NCBI RefSeq assembly: GCF_900156125.1
Contig: NZ_FTLX01000001.1
Coordinates: 1 to 64,000, forward strand
Origin: Domibacillus enclensis
GTDB taxonomy: Bacteria > Bacillota > Bacilli > Bacillales > Domibacillaceae
DNA length: 64,000 nt
Direction: 5' to 3'
Position numbers and translations under genes: made by a program. How positions within the stretch are numbered: position 1 is the stretch's first letter; every line of letters starts with the position of its first letter. Shown one piece after another: positions 1 through 8,792 of the stretch. The notes beneath the pieces are model-generated. The model did no database searches. It was given only the letters and a program-made list of their open reading frames with translations, and was not told the origin of the DNA.

Positions 1-3
1 CCA

Positions 4-65
4 GTGGGACGAGCGGACAGGCTGAAACAGCCGCGCTTTTTGGGCTGGTTCAGCGTTCGCCCCAC
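4..65. repeat. GC-rich imperfect hairpin at window start
   Basis: Two nested arms pair: bases 4-15 with 54-65 (10 of 12) and 21-32 with 43-54 (11 of 12), around a T-rich loop. It is followed by more GC-rich sequence up to about 100 and then AT-rich DNA. No gene covers it. It looks like an intergenic repetitive hairpin of the kind common in Bacillaceae, but no second copy was found in this window. Confidence 0.4.
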
Positions 66-202
66 CGGAAAGCGGAGCCGGCAGCCCGGAGCCCCCTGAA
101 TGTTCTTTTTTAGAAAAATAGCCTATTTTTGCTAAGAAAAAAGGAAACAATTTAGAAAAAAATCTGGTTTCTCCTGACCAGTATGTTTTTCAACACGATG
201 GA

Positions 203-234
203 GAAAGCAGGTGATAAGCCTGCTTTCTTTTTTT
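203..234 (+). terminator. Rho-independent terminator of a gene upstream of the window
   Basis: Stem GAAAGCAGG / CCTGCTTTC with a 7-nt loop, followed by seven T. It ends transcription entering from the left. Apart from the hairpin at 4-65, bases 1-354 hold no recognisable gene; the rest is AT-rich leader for the GntR gene. Confidence 0.8.
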
Positions 235-354
235 GTTTCAAAACAAGGAATGATGCGGAGCTTGTTAATTTGACAGCGCTTGCGGCTTTCGGCAAACTAG
301 AGGTAGGAGATTAGGCAAGATTAGGCTGGATACAGAAAAGAGTGACGCATAGCG

Positions 355-1059
355 ATGGAACATGAAATGAATCTAAAAAAAGACATGACCGAATTTATAA
401 ACCAATTAAACGGAATGGAGGAATACAGGCTTCCACAGCGTGCTTACCATATTATTCGCCTTGCGATTCGAGATTTGATTCTTCCACCCGGCAAAACGAT
501 TTTAGAGAGGGAAATGGCGGAAGTCCTGGAGATGAGCAGAACACCTGTTCGAGAAGCGCTCGTACGCCTGGAAACAGAAGGTGTTGTCCGATTAATTCCG
601 CGAAGAGGGTTTATTGTGGAGCCGATTGAGAGGGAGGACCTGCAGGAGATTTATGAGGTGGCCCAGACGATGGACGGACTGGCGGCGGCAAAGGCGGCGG
701 AAAAAATGAGTGAAACAGATATGGCGGAATTGGAGCGGCTTATTGATCAGCAGGAACAAGCACTGGAGACCCATGATTTGAAAAAGTGGGCGCAACTGGA
801 TGATCAATTCCATCATTTGATCATTTCTTTCGCTCAAAACAAGCGGCTGAATACCGTAATCGATGTGTATTCAGATCAGCTGTATCGCGCCCGCCTTTTT
901 ACTGTGAATGAGCGTCCGCTGCCGTTTCAATCGATTACCGAACATAAAGCGATTGTGGCCTGTATGAAAGCGAGAGATGGGGAAGCGGCCAGGCTCGTTA
1001 TGAACTCGCATCGAAAGCGGGCAAAAGCAGAAATTTTAAAGGCACTGGATATCAACTGA
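355..1059 (+). CDS. GntR family transcriptional regulator, FCD (FadR) subfamily
   Basis: A 234-residue DNA-binding regulator. Residues about 25-90 form the winged helix (LEREMAEVLEMSRTPVREAL is the helix-turn-helix core), and residues about 95-225 form the all-helical FCD ligand domain. Its usual metal ligands are visible: D149 or D150, H153/H154, H197 and H219. FCD regulators normally bind an organic acid or sugar acid and repress a catabolic operon; the ligand here is unknown. No obvious Shine-Dalgarno lies before the ATG at 355, and in-frame ATGs at 367 and 385 are alternatives. The gene stands alone, converging with the dehydrogenase genes; its target is probably outside the window or the dehydrogenase pair. 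Confidence 0.85.
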   Translation: MEHEMNLKKDMTEFINQLNGMEEYRLPQRAYHIIRLAIRDLILPPGKTILEREMAEVLEMSRTPVREALVRLETEGVVRLIPRRGFIVEPIEREDLQEIYEVAQTMDGLAAAKAAEKMSETDMAELERLIDQQEQALETHDLKKWAQLDDQFHHLIISFAQNKRLNTVIDVYSDQLYRARLFTVNERPLPFQSITEHKAIVACMKARDGEAARLVMNSHRKRAKAEILKALDIN

Positions 1060-1086
1060 GGTGAACCGGTCATGCAGCCCAAAAAG

Positions 1087-1135
1087 AAAAGTCGAACGAC
1101 TGCGATATCACATCGCGTGATCGTCCGACTTTTTT
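1087..1135. terminator. Terminator between GntR gene and convergent dehydrogenase
   Basis: Long hairpin whose outer arms are AAAAGTCG and CGACTTTT, followed by T on the plus strand and by a run of A-derived T on the minus strand. It probably serves both convergent genes. Confidence 0.7.
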
Positions 1136-1189
1136 CTATTTCTACTCCTTTTGTCTCAAGCACTTCTTGAAAAGTACTATATCGATAAA

Positions 1190-2167
1190 TTACATAGGGG
1201 TGAGAATTGCCGATTGTCTGGCCATTTCGACCACTCGCATGACGTTTTCGCTGTGATTGAGCATACGTTTTGCTTTTGGAAGGTCAGATTGTGTAATGAT
1301 CCGCTCAAACTCAACAAATTCGTCGTACATACGATGCATGGGAGTGCTTTGTTCAACCTGAACGGACTCTTCGTTGTTTTTCGCGCAAGTAAAAGATGTT
1401 ATATCATTTGTAGAGCCTTCTATATGAATAAAGCCTGCATTCCCTTGAATGTTCACATGGTTGGAACCTGTGCTGTCCTTCGCTCCTATACAAACACCTG
1501 TAAAGCCAGGATACTCCATCAGCAAGATCCCTGAGGTGTCGACGCCGTTTTCTACATTGGGCCGATAATGGACTTTGTCAGGCAGACCGAATAATCCCAC
1601 CGTAAAGTGAATATTGTAAAGGTTTATATCCATTAATGCACCCCCGGCCATTGCCGGGTTAAAAACAGGGTGTATGTCGCCTTCTTTAAACTTCTCGTAG
1701 CGCGAAGAAAATTGCGAATAGTTACACGCCACAATTTTGATGTCTCCCAGTTGATCAAGATACTCTTTGAGCACAAGATAGGTTTTTGCATACTGATTGG
1801 TGATGGCTTCGATCAGCACCAATTCTTTTTGCTGGGAGAGTTCTTTTAATTCAAGAAATTGCGCCAAATTCGATGTGAAGGGCTTTTCACAAATAACATG
1901 CTTGCCATGCAGCAGCGCTTTTTTTGCATAAGCAAAATGAAGGTGATTGGGAAGACCAATATACACCGTGTCGACTTGTTCATCACAAAGCAAGTCCTCA
2001 AAATCGGTGTAAACGTTTTTGATTTGATGCTTTTTATGGAATGCGTGCAGCTTGTCCTTATGGTCTGGTTTGGAGCAAATCGCTTCAAGTGTGATCGACG
2101 GAATCTGATCAATAAACGACAACAAATCGGTGACGATCATGCCGGCTCCAACAATGCCAAGCTTCAT
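1190..2167 (-). CDS. Gfo/Idh/MocA family oxidoreductase
   Basis: NAD(P)-dependent sugar or cyclitol dehydrogenase fold. The start MKLGIVGAGM carries the Rossmann dinucleotide motif GxGxx(M/I), and CEKPF near residue 95 is the family EKP motif holding the catalytic-site lysine. The length (325 residues) is normal. The ATG at 2167 is preceded by AAGGGGTG and follows the stop of the upstream gene with one base between, so translation is probably coupled. An upstream in-frame ATG would lie inside the neighbour and lacks a binding site. The exact substrate cannot be read from sequence. Two adjacent paralogs next to an RpiR remnant suggest a former sugar-derivative utilisation locus. Confidence 0.85.
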   Translation of the reverse strand: MKLGIVGAGMIVTDLLSFIDQIPSITLEAICSKPDHKDKLHAFHKKHQIKNVYTDFEDLLCDEQVDTVYIGLPNHLHFAYAKKALLHGKHVICEKPFTSNLAQFLELKELSQQKELVLIEAITNQYAKTYLVLKEYLDQLGDIKIVACNYSQFSSRYEKFKEGDIHPVFNPAMAGGALMDINLYNIHFTVGLFGLPDKVHYRPNVENGVDTSGILLMEYPGFTGVCIGAKDSTGSNHVNIQGNAGFIHIEGSTNDITSFTCAKNNEESVQVEQSTPMHRMYDEFVEFERIITQSDLPKAKRMLNHSENVMRVVEMARQSAILTPM

Positions 2168-2168
2168 A

Positions 2169-3188
2169 TTATTCACACCCCTTGATGCCTTGTTCAAGGA
2201 TGTCCATCACGGTAATGGTTTCCTCATCTTGAACGGCTTTATCCTGGTCATCCATGATGGCGCGGTACATATCGTCATATACGCGGGCGTAGTCTCCTTT
2301 TTCTGAAATAACCTTTTCTTCATGATACGTTCCGCTTTCATCCAGGTACGTTAACGTTCCGTAGTGGCCGGGCAAGTCCACGCCAAAATCATCATGCCCC
2401 TTCGGCAAATAAAATAATTTCAAGTGCTCTTCCTGGCGGTCCTCGGTTTCCTTCACAAACACTCCTTTTTTTCCGTATACCTCAAAACGAGGCCGGGATG
2501 TCAGCCGGAAAAAGCTCGACTTAATGGAGACCTTAAATGAAGGATAAAAAAGATCCAGGTCAAAATAATCGTTCATGCGTCCTGTTCCAAGCAACTGGCG
2601 GACATCATACGTGATATCGTCAGGTTTGCCGAAATAGGAAATAGCTTGATCAATTGTGTGAACACCGTGTCCGTATAAAAAACTATTGTGGGCAGAGAAT
2701 GAGCTCGTTTTTTCCGGAATAGCCGGCCGGAAGTAATCATAGTGCATTTCCACCTCGAGCAAGTCGCCGAGCTTGCCGGATTCAATCACTTTTTTGACCG
2801 TAAGAAAATCGGAATCATACCGCCTGTTTTGGTAGCACTGAATGAGTAAATTCTTTTCTTTCGCATATTGGAAAATAAAGGCCACTTCTTCTTTCGTTAA
2901 CATAAACGGCTTCTCCACGAGAACGTGCTTGCCGTGATCGAGGGCCGCTTTTGCATAGGAATAATGAGAATCCGTATGCGTGCAGACGACAATCATTTGA
3001 ATGTCTTCATCGAGCAGCAGCTCTTGAAGATCATCTGTATAAACGATACCAGACTGCCTTTCCCACTCCGTTTTCTGCAGGCTGCGTGCGTAAATGGTTT
3101 TCACGTGTATATTCTCCCGGTTTAATGAAAACGGCAGGTGATAGCGGTTCGTGCTTTTGCCGTTTCCGATGTAGCCAATGGTTAACAT
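2169..3188 (-). CDS. Gfo/Idh/MocA family oxidoreductase, IolW-like
   Basis: A second dehydrogenase of the same superfamily and first gene of the pair. The N-terminus MLTIGYIGNGKS replaces the usual GxGxxG with a GNG version, as in the YdgJ/IolW branch. VEKPF is the EKP motif, and CYQNRRYDSDFLTVKK closely resembles the segment remembered from B. subtilis IolW (scyllo-inositol dehydrogenase, NADPH). Start chosen at 3188 because GAGGAGGAA lies directly upstream; about 44 extra in-frame codons upstream look non-coding. Oxidation of a scyllo-inositol-like cyclitol or related sugar is plausible but not proven. Confidence 0.85.
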   Translation of the reverse strand: MLTIGYIGNGKSTNRYHLPFSLNRENIHVKTIYARSLQKTEWERQSGIVYTDDLQELLLDEDIQMIVVCTHTDSHYSYAKAALDHGKHVLVEKPFMLTKEEVAFIFQYAKEKNLLIQCYQNRRYDSDFLTVKKVIESGKLGDLLEVEMHYDYFRPAIPEKTSSFSAHNSFLYGHGVHTIDQAISYFGKPDDITYDVRQLLGTGRMNDYFDLDLFYPSFKVSIKSSFFRLTSRPRFEVYGKKGVFVKETEDRQEEHLKLFYLPKGHDDFGVDLPGHYGTLTYLDESGTYHEEKVISEKGDYARVYDDMYRAIMDDQDKAVQDEETITVMDILEQGIKGCE

Positions 3189-3332
3189 CGTTCTTCCTCC
3201 TCGTCGTTCGTTTATATTAGTATAAGAGAAAGTGCCGTGAAAAAAAGGCTCTTTCCCCATATTGGTACATTTCCTCACTTTTTCAATTATACTAAAGGTT
3301 CTTCTAAACAAAATGTTCAAGGGAGCGGTAGA

Positions 3333-3865
3333 ATGAACGTGTTAGGGAAATTAGCGCAAATGGACCGGTTCACACCGAATGAACAAAGCATTGCAACGTA
3401 CATACTGCTTCACAAAAATCACATTCTTCACTTGCACAAATCCGCGCCGCAAGCTTTCAAAATAAAATGATGAAAATTAATAAATACGTTATTATCGCTA
3501 CCGATCTGTCGGAGTGGGCGCACCATACGGTCAATGCAGGCGTCAGAGACTGCGCTGTTTTTCTCACCTACCATGGGAAGTCGCCGATCTTTTTAAAGGC
3601 AGCGCACTATTTAAAAGGGAAGAACATTCCCTTTTTGACCATTACGTCAGATAACCGAAGTGAATTAAGGGACTTGAGTACGATGTTCATTCAAATTCCA
3701 AACGATGAGGAAAAATGGGCGAAAATCGGCACCTTCACCTCGCAAATATCGTTTGACTATGTGCTTAACGTGTTATTCTCATGCGTGTACCAATTGGATT
3801 ATACCGGCAATGTTGACAAAACAACCAGCTCGATGACCCTCCTGGAGTTAAATGAGTTTTTTTAA
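3333..3865 (+). pseudogene. Broken RpiR/MurR family regulator (HTH remnant plus partial SIS domain)
   Basis: The first reading frame starts MNVLGKLAQMDRFTPNEQ, typical of the RpiR N-terminal helical domain, but leaves the family pattern after about 36 residues and stops at 3470. The second frame (from 3467 or earlier) resumes with a SIS sugar-phosphate domain (VFLTYHGKSPIFLKAAHYL, then LTITSDNRSELRDLS) and stops at 3865. RpiR proteins are about 280 residues; here the recognition helix and the beginning of SIS are gone and the frame is shifted, so an internal deletion of very roughly 80-100 codons is inferred. It sits divergent to the dehydrogenase pair, which it probably once regulated. Confidence 0.75.
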
Positions 3866-3907
3866 AGAGCGGGAAATCCTTACAAGAAAAAGGGGAGGAA
3901 GACGACA

Positions 3908-5254
3908 ATGAAAGAAGAAATCCATATCCAGTCACTGAAAGAGGCGCACCCTGAATTGGACATGCTGATCCGAATGGAAGAAATGCTCTGGCTGAATCTG
4001 CGCCTTGAAGCATTTCAAAAAGCCATCACAAGCGCCCCGCTTTCAAAGGAGAATGTGGAAGCGGCAGAGGAGCGCCTGCAACGGTTTGCGCCCTACATCG
4101 CAAAAGCGTTTCCGGAAACGAAAACCAGCAACGGTCTTATTGAATCGCCCTTAGTAAGCATACCAGCGATGAAGCATTCGCTCGAAAGGTTGAGCGGGCA
4201 GCAGATTCCCGGTGAATTGCTGTTGAAGTGTGACAGCCACCTGCCTATTTCGGGATCGATTAAAGCAAGAGGCGGTATTTATGAGGTGCTGAAGCATGCG
4301 GAACAGCTGGCGATCCAAAACGGGCTTTTAACGGAGCAGGATGATTATTCGGTTTTGGACGAGGAACGATTCAGGGCTTTTTTCTCTAATTATTCAATAG
4401 CTGTGGGATCAACGGGAAACCTTGGGCTCAGTATCGGCATCATGAGTGCGAAGCTTGGCTTTCACGTGACCGTTCATATGTCAGCGGATGCGAAAGTGTG
4501 GAAAAAAGAGCTGCTGCGAAGCAAAAAGGTGACGGTTGTCGAGTATGAGTCGGATTACAGCGAAGCGGTGGAGAAGGGCCGCCTTCAAGCGGAGAAAGAT
4601 CCGGCCTGCTATTTTATTGATGATGAAAACTCGCATGACCTGTTTTTAGGATATGCAGTGGCAGCATCCCGGCTGAAAAAGCAGCTGGACGCACTGAATA
4701 CCCCTGTTGATGAGCAGCACCCGCTGTTTGTGTATCTTCCGTGTGGTGTGGGCGGGGGTCCTGGCGGTGTAGCGTTCGGTTTAAAGCTTTTGTTTGGGGA
4801 TCATGTTCATTGCTTTTTTGCCGAGCCTACCCACTCGCCCTGTATGCTGCTCGGCTTAATGACAGGTCTTCATGACCGTATTTCTGTACAGGAGATCGGC
4901 ATTGATAATCTTACTGCTGCGGACGGCCTTGCTGTCGGCCGTCCGTCGGGATTCGTCGGCAAAACGATCGAGCCGTTTTTGAGTGGTGTGTATACGGTCA
5001 GTGACGAGCGGCTGTTTGAGCTGTTAAAGGAATTAGCTGACACAGAAGATCTGTATTTGGAGCCGTCCGCGCTTGCCGGCATGTATGGGCCAGTCCATTT
5101 GGTTAAAGCAGGAAGAGGATATTTGCTCAAGCATCAGCTAACAGAAAAAATGAGCAATGGCACACATATTGTTTGGGGAACGGGTGGCAGCATGGTGCCG
5201 CACGATGTGATGAACGCGTATTATAAACAAGGAGCAAGCCAAACAAGAGGGTAA
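3908..5254 (+). CDS. dsdA: D-serine dehydratase (D-serine ammonia-lyase)
   Basis: PLP enzyme converting D-serine to pyruvate and ammonia in the cytosol. The PLP lysine is K119 in SGSIKARGG, the Asn-containing motif [12 protein letters not shown] follows, and the phosphate-binding glycine loop is GVGGGPGG near residue 280. The length of 448 residues matches bacterial DsdA. The ATG at 3908 has AAGGGGAGG upstream. Its position after a broken RpiR gene and beside dehydrogenases looks incidental; no DsdC-type LysR regulator is present, so the gene may simply detoxify D-serine. Confidence 0.93.
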   Translation: MKEEIHIQSLKEAHPELDMLIRMEEMLWLNLRLEAFQKAITSAPLSKENVEAAEERLQRFAPYIAKAFPETKTSNGLIESPLVSIPAMKHSLERLSGQQIPGELLLKCDSHLPISGSIKARGGIYEVLKHAEQLAIQNGLLTEQDDYSVLDEERFRAFFSNYSIAVGSTGNLGLSIGIMSAKLGFHVTVHMSADAKVWKKELLRSKKVTVVEYESDYSEAVEKGRLQAEKDPACYFIDDENSHDLFLGYAVAASRLKKQLDALNTPVDEQHPLFVYLPCGVGGGPGGVAFGLKLLFGDHVHCFFAEPTHSPCMLLGLMTGLHDRISVQEIGIDNLTAADGLAVGRPSGFVGKTIEPFLSGVYTVSDERLFELLKELADTEDLYLEPSALAGMYGPVHLVKAGRGYLLKHQLTEKMSNGTHIVWGTGGSMVPHDVMNAYYKQGASQTRG

Positions 5255-5276
5255 CGCCCGATGTTTGGCTTTTTTT
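5237..5276 (+). terminator. Terminator of dsdA
   Basis: AGCCAAACA pairs with TGTTTGGCT and runs into seven T. The stop codon TAA lies inside the loop region, so the hairpin begins within the last codons of dsdA. Confidence 0.85.
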
Positions 5277-5331
5277 CTGTTTATGCTTTGGCAGGAATGA
5301 AAAAAATAACTTTTTTCTTTTAAAATAAGCA

Positions 5332-5382
5332 TTGATTTTAAAAAAGAGATGAACTATAATCATTTTATCGAAAGCGCTTTCG
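5332..5382 (+). promoter_or_regulatory. Promoter and LacI-type operator of the sugar-locus repressor
   Basis: A sigma-A promoter TTGATT (5332-5337), 17 bp, TATAAT (5355-5360) is followed by the perfect palindrome CGAAAGCGCTTTCG at 5369-5382, covering the start-site region. The core matches the two sites before the transporter operon, so the repressor probably controls its own gene. Confidence 0.75.
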
Positions 5383-5399
5383 GTGAAGAGGAGACAAGT

Positions 5400-6422
5400 A
5401 TGGTTACTATTTATGACTTAGCCAAGAAAACAGGTTTTTCCAGTACAACCGTATCAAAGGCATTAAACAATTACTCGGATGTCAGCCAGGCAACAAAAGC
5501 GAAGATTATTCAGACAGCCGCTGAAATGGGGTATTTGCCGAACTCACACGCACAATCTCTTTCTACGAAGAAATCGTGGACGATCGGTGTGATGTTTTCA
5601 GAGGCGAATGAAGTCGGTTTAATGCACCCTTTTTTCAACGGTGTGATTGAGAATTTTCGAAAGCTTGCTGAACAAAACGGATACGATTTAATGTTTGCTT
5701 CGCGAAATCTGAGAAACCGCAATATCAGTTATTTAGAGCATTTTGTGCATCGGGCGGTTGATGGCATTGTCATCATTTGCTCCGATCAGTTTGATGCTCA
5801 AGTACAGGAACTAATCAGCAGCACGATCCCAGTTGTTGTCGTCGATATGAACAATCAGCATTGCAGCGTCGTGGTTTCAAACAACAGCAAAGGCGGCGAG
5901 CTGGCTGTAGAGCACCTCTATTCTCTCGGTCACCGAAAGATTGCTCACATACACGGAGATCAGACGATTGATGTTGGCATCGAGCGAATAAAGGGCTTTG
6001 AAACGGCAATGGAAAAGCTGGGTTTGCCTGTTTTGCCGGGGTATTTGGTCAATGGGGGATTTTTCTCAGTAGAAGAAGGAAAAAAAGCGATGGAAAAGCT
6101 GCTTGAACTAAATGACATTCCGACGGCGGTTTTTGTAGCAGGAGACCATATGGCAATAGGAGCCATTGAAGCAATTAAAGAAAAAGGCTTGCGTGTACCA
6201 GAGGACGTGTCAGTTATTGGCTTCGACGATATTGAAATGGCGCATTACATTACGCCAAAATTGACGACGATCCGACAAAATACGGAAGAGATTGGAAAAA
6301 AAGCAGCAGAACTGTTAATTGAACAAATTTCTCAAAAAAAGAAATCTTTTTTAACAGAAGTGATACCTGTAGAACTGATTATCCGTGAGTCGTGTGCACC
6401 TGTAAAAAAAGAAAAAAATTAA
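5400..6422 (+). CDS. LacI family repressor of the beta-glycoside locus
   Basis: A 340-residue repressor. Residues 1-50 hold the LacI helix-turn-helix and hinge (MVTIYDLAKKTGFSSTTVSK), and the rest is a periplasmic-binding-protein-like effector domain ending in the usual VIGFDDIEMAHYITPKLTTI segment. The ATG at 5400 is supported by GAAGAGGAG upstream; a longer in-frame start at 5349 would lie before the operator and is rejected. The operon behind it (ABC importer and GH1 enzyme) and the shared CGAAA-type palindromes indicate control of uptake and hydrolysis of a beta-glucoside or beta-galactoside. The inducer is inferred, not seen. Confidence 0.9.
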   Translation: MVTIYDLAKKTGFSSTTVSKALNNYSDVSQATKAKIIQTAAEMGYLPNSHAQSLSTKKSWTIGVMFSEANEVGLMHPFFNGVIENFRKLAEQNGYDLMFASRNLRNRNISYLEHFVHRAVDGIVIICSDQFDAQVQELISSTIPVVVVDMNNQHCSVVVSNNSKGGELAVEHLYSLGHRKIAHIHGDQTIDVGIERIKGFETAMEKLGLPVLPGYLVNGGFFSVEEGKKAMEKLLELNDIPTAVFVAGDHMAIGAIEAIKEKGLRVPEDVSVIGFDDIEMAHYITPKLTTIRQNTEEIGKKAAELLIEQISQKKKSFLTEVIPVELIIRESCAPVKKEKN

Positions 6423-6439
6423 TTTTTTTTACGCTATTC

Positions 6440-6488
6440 CGAAACCGCTTTCGGATATAATTTTTACTTATTTTCGAAAGCGGTTTCG
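6440..6488 (+). promoter_or_regulatory. Operon promoter with paired LacI operators
   Basis: Two 14-bp sites, CGAAACCGCTTTCG (6440-6453) and CGAAAGCGGTTTCG (6475-6488), are exact reverse complements of each other, 35 bp apart. Between them lies TATAAT (6456-6461); the -35 region is poor. Repressor at both sites would cover the promoter. The sites differ from the autoregulatory palindrome at one position. Confidence 0.75.
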
Positions 6489-6520
6489 GAAAAACAACTT
6501 GAAGAAAGAGGGAGACATTT

Positions 6521-7819
6521 TTGAAAAAAATTTTTAGTTTCTTATCGATTGCAGCATTGGGAGTGGGTTTGTTAAGTGGATGTTCGGGCAGTGGAGAGAG
6601 CGGCGGCTCTGCGGATGTTGATTTAAGAGTCTGGTCGTTTACAGATGAGTTGAAAGAGCCAATTACAACATTCGAAGAAAAAAACGGTGTCAAAGTGGAA
6701 TTGACCATTGTGCCCATTGCTGATTACCCGGCGAAGCTTAAACCGGCGCTTGAAAGCGGAGTGGGAGCGCCGGATGTTTTTACAGGGGAAATTGCGTTTT
6801 TAAAGCAGTGGGTGGATGCAGGCTACTGGGAGAACTTATCGGAGAGCCCTTATAACGCAGATGAAATCGCTGATAACTATGTTCCTTACGTATTTGACTT
6901 AGGGAAGGACCAGGATGGAAATGTACGCGCCCTTTCCTGGCAGACTACACCGGGTGGCCTTTATTATAAGCGCAGCATTGCGAAGGAAGTGCTGGGGACA
7001 GATGATCCGGATCAAATCGGTGAAATGCTTGGCTCTATGGACCAGGTGTTTGACGTAGCTGAAAAAATGAAGCAAAAAGGGTACCGCATGTTCCCTGATG
7101 AAGGCTCGATTCGCTGGTTTGCTCAAGGAGCCAATCCGCAGCCGTGGGTCAATGAAAACAATGAACTTATGTTAACAGAAGAGAAGATGTCCTTTTTCGA
7201 CCATGCAAAGACATTGCGTGAAAACAGCTATACCGCTTTAGCACCGGAATGGTCTCCATCATGGCTTGAAGCGATGGACAAGCCGATCACGGTTAAAGAA
7301 GGCGGCAAGGAAACGGAAACACAAGTATTCTCGTATGTTCTGCCTACGTGGGGACTGCACAGTGTATTAAAAGAAAATGTGAAGGAAACGGCCGGAGACT
7401 GGGCTGTAACGAGCGGCCCGAGCCCGTACTTCTGGGGCGGAACGTGGCTTGGCGTTTACAACAAGTCTGATAATAAAGAACTAGCTTATGATTTTGTGAA
7501 AATGATGACACAGGACGACGAGTTTTTAACGGACTGGGCGAAAGAAACAGGGGACGTGCTTGCTTACAATCCGGTAACAGACGCCATTAAAGAGGACTTC
7601 AGTGACGAGTTTCTTGGCGGACAGAACAATTACGAGTTCTTCCTTGAGCAGGCGGAACAAATTAAGCCAGGAATCGTGACAAAGTATGACCAGCAGCTGG
7701 ATACGCTTTATGGAACGGCTGTTCAGCAATATGTGGATGGTAAAATGTCTAAAAAAGAAGCGATTGAAGATTTTTATAAAAAGGTGCAAAATGCGTATCC
7801 AGATTTAACCGTAAAATAA
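6521..7819 (+). CDS. Sugar ABC transporter substrate-binding lipoprotein
   Basis: A 432-residue extracellular binding protein (family 1) for carbohydrate import, anchored to the membrane by a lipid. The TTG start follows GAGGGAG; the signal peptide MKKIFSFLSIAALGVGLLSGC ends in lipobox LSGC with the modified cysteine at about position 21. The mature part shows the typical ADVDLRVWSFTDE beginning and aromatic-rich sugar-cleft regions (WGGTWLGVYN). First gene of the operon after the paired operators. A hairpin after the stop separates it from the permeases, which commonly allows more binding protein than permease to be made. Confidence 0.9.
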   Translation: MKKIFSFLSIAALGVGLLSGCSGSGESGGSADVDLRVWSFTDELKEPITTFEEKNGVKVELTIVPIADYPAKLKPALESGVGAPDVFTGEIAFLKQWVDAGYWENLSESPYNADEIADNYVPYVFDLGKDQDGNVRALSWQTTPGGLYYKRSIAKEVLGTDDPDQIGEMLGSMDQVFDVAEKMKQKGYRMFPDEGSIRWFAQGANPQPWVNENNELMLTEEKMSFFDHAKTLRENSYTALAPEWSPSWLEAMDKPITVKEGGKETETQVFSYVLPTWGLHSVLKENVKETAGDWAVTSGPSPYFWGGTWLGVYNKSDNKELAYDFVKMMTQDDEFLTDWAKETGDVLAYNPVTDAIKEDFSDEFLGGQNNYEFFLEQAEQIKPGIVTKYDQQLDTLYGTAVQQYVDGKMSKKEAIEDFYKKVQNAYPDLTVK

Positions 7820-7826
7820 GGAAAAC

Positions 7827-7857
7827 AAAGAAGCTGTTTCAAGCAAGCAGCTTCTTT
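7827..7857 (+). terminator. Intercistronic attenuating hairpin
   Basis: AAAGAAGCTG pairs with CAGCTTCTTT across an 11-nt loop, followed by a weak T stretch. It lies between the binding-protein and permease genes, where partial termination or mRNA protection gives uneven expression. It is unlikely to be a full stop because the permease genes have no promoter of their own. Confidence 0.55.
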
Positions 7858-7889
7858 ATTCCCAACATATGTGTGAGAGGAGAACAACA

Positions 7890-8789
7890 ATGAAAAAGCT
7901 CGATCGGTACGGCTACGTTTTTATCGCTCCTTTTTGGATCATTTTTTTGATCTTCAGCATCTATCCCGTAGCCCTGACCTTTTATTATAGCTTTACGAAT
8001 TACACGGGCAGCGGCGTCGCTGAAGTGGTCGGTCTGGCGAACTACACACGGCTTCTAACAGATTCGTACTTTTTAGAGGCATTTGTGAACACGTGGAAAA
8101 TATGGGGAGTCAACTTTGTGCTGCAAATCGGGCTGGCGCTCCTGCTGGCCATGATTTTCTCCGATATGCGCGTCAAACTGAAGGGCCTTTCGTTTTTCCG
8201 CTCCGCTTTTTTTCTGCCTAACTTAATTACCATTAGCTCGGTAGCGCTCCTGTTCGGCATTTTGCTGGACTGGCAGCATGGGTCATTAAACATGATGCTG
8301 CTGAAGCTTGGGTTGATTTCTGAGCCGATCAACTGGCTGAATGAGCCGACGACAGCCCAGCTGTCTGTTTCGCTGATCCTGACCTGGATGTGGTTTGGCC
8401 ATTCGTTTATCGTTGTCATGGCTGGCGTTTCAGGCATATCCAAGGATTATTATGAGGCCGCTTTAATTGATGGAGCCAATCGCTGGCAAACCTTTATCAG
8501 CATCACCTTGCCGCTGTTGAAGCCGATATTGCTTTACATTATGATCACCTCTTTAATCGGCGGGCTCCAGCTGTTCGATCTGCCGATGCTGCTGACAGAC
8601 GGTGTGGGGTCACCGGATGGTTCATTAAATACGATGGTGCTTTATTTGTACAATCAAGCATTTAAATACAACAATTACGGCTATGCTGCTGCGGTCGCAT
8701 ATGGATTGTTTGTGATCACACTTCTATTCTCTGCGATTGTTTTTAAAGGCATGTTTAAAAATGAACGCCGTAAACCGGGGCAGGTGTAA
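7890..8789 (+). CDS. Sugar ABC transporter permease (MalF/MsmF type)
   Basis: A 299-residue integral membrane subunit with six predicted helices. The EAA loop that contacts the ATPase is visible as YYEAALIDGANRWQTFISITLP. ATG at 7890 is preceded by GAGAGGAG; an upstream in-frame TTG/ATG region lacks a site. It works with the next gene as a permease heterodimer. No ATP-binding gene is present in the locus, so energy is presumably supplied by a shared MsmX-type ATPase encoded elsewhere, as known for Bacillus sugar importers. Confidence 0.9.
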   Translation: MKKLDRYGYVFIAPFWIIFLIFSIYPVALTFYYSFTNYTGSGVAEVVGLANYTRLLTDSYFLEAFVNTWKIWGVNFVLQIGLALLLAMIFSDMRVKLKGLSFFRSAFFLPNLITISSVALLFGILLDWQHGSLNMMLLKLGLISEPINWLNEPTTAQLSVSLILTWMWFGHSFIVVMAGVSGISKDYYEAALIDGANRWQTFISITLPLLKPILLYIMITSLIGGLQLFDLPMLLTDGVGSPDGSLNTMVLYLYNQAFKYNNYGYAAAVAYGLFVITLLFSAIVFKGMFKNERRKPGQV

Positions 8790-8792
8790 ACG

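Noticed and set aside
270-298. TTGACA at 270-275 as the GntR promoter
   Set aside because: At 17-bp spacing the -10 reads CAAACT, too weak to claim.
1151-1534. Plus-strand open frame opposite the first dehydrogenase
   Set aside because: It lies antisense to a gene with clear family motifs, has no supported start context and no recognisable domain.
5369-5382. CGAAAGCGCTTTCG considered as a CcpA cre site
   Set aside because: It lacks the outer TG and CA of the cre consensus and recurs only with the neighbouring LacI gene, so a LacI operator fits better.
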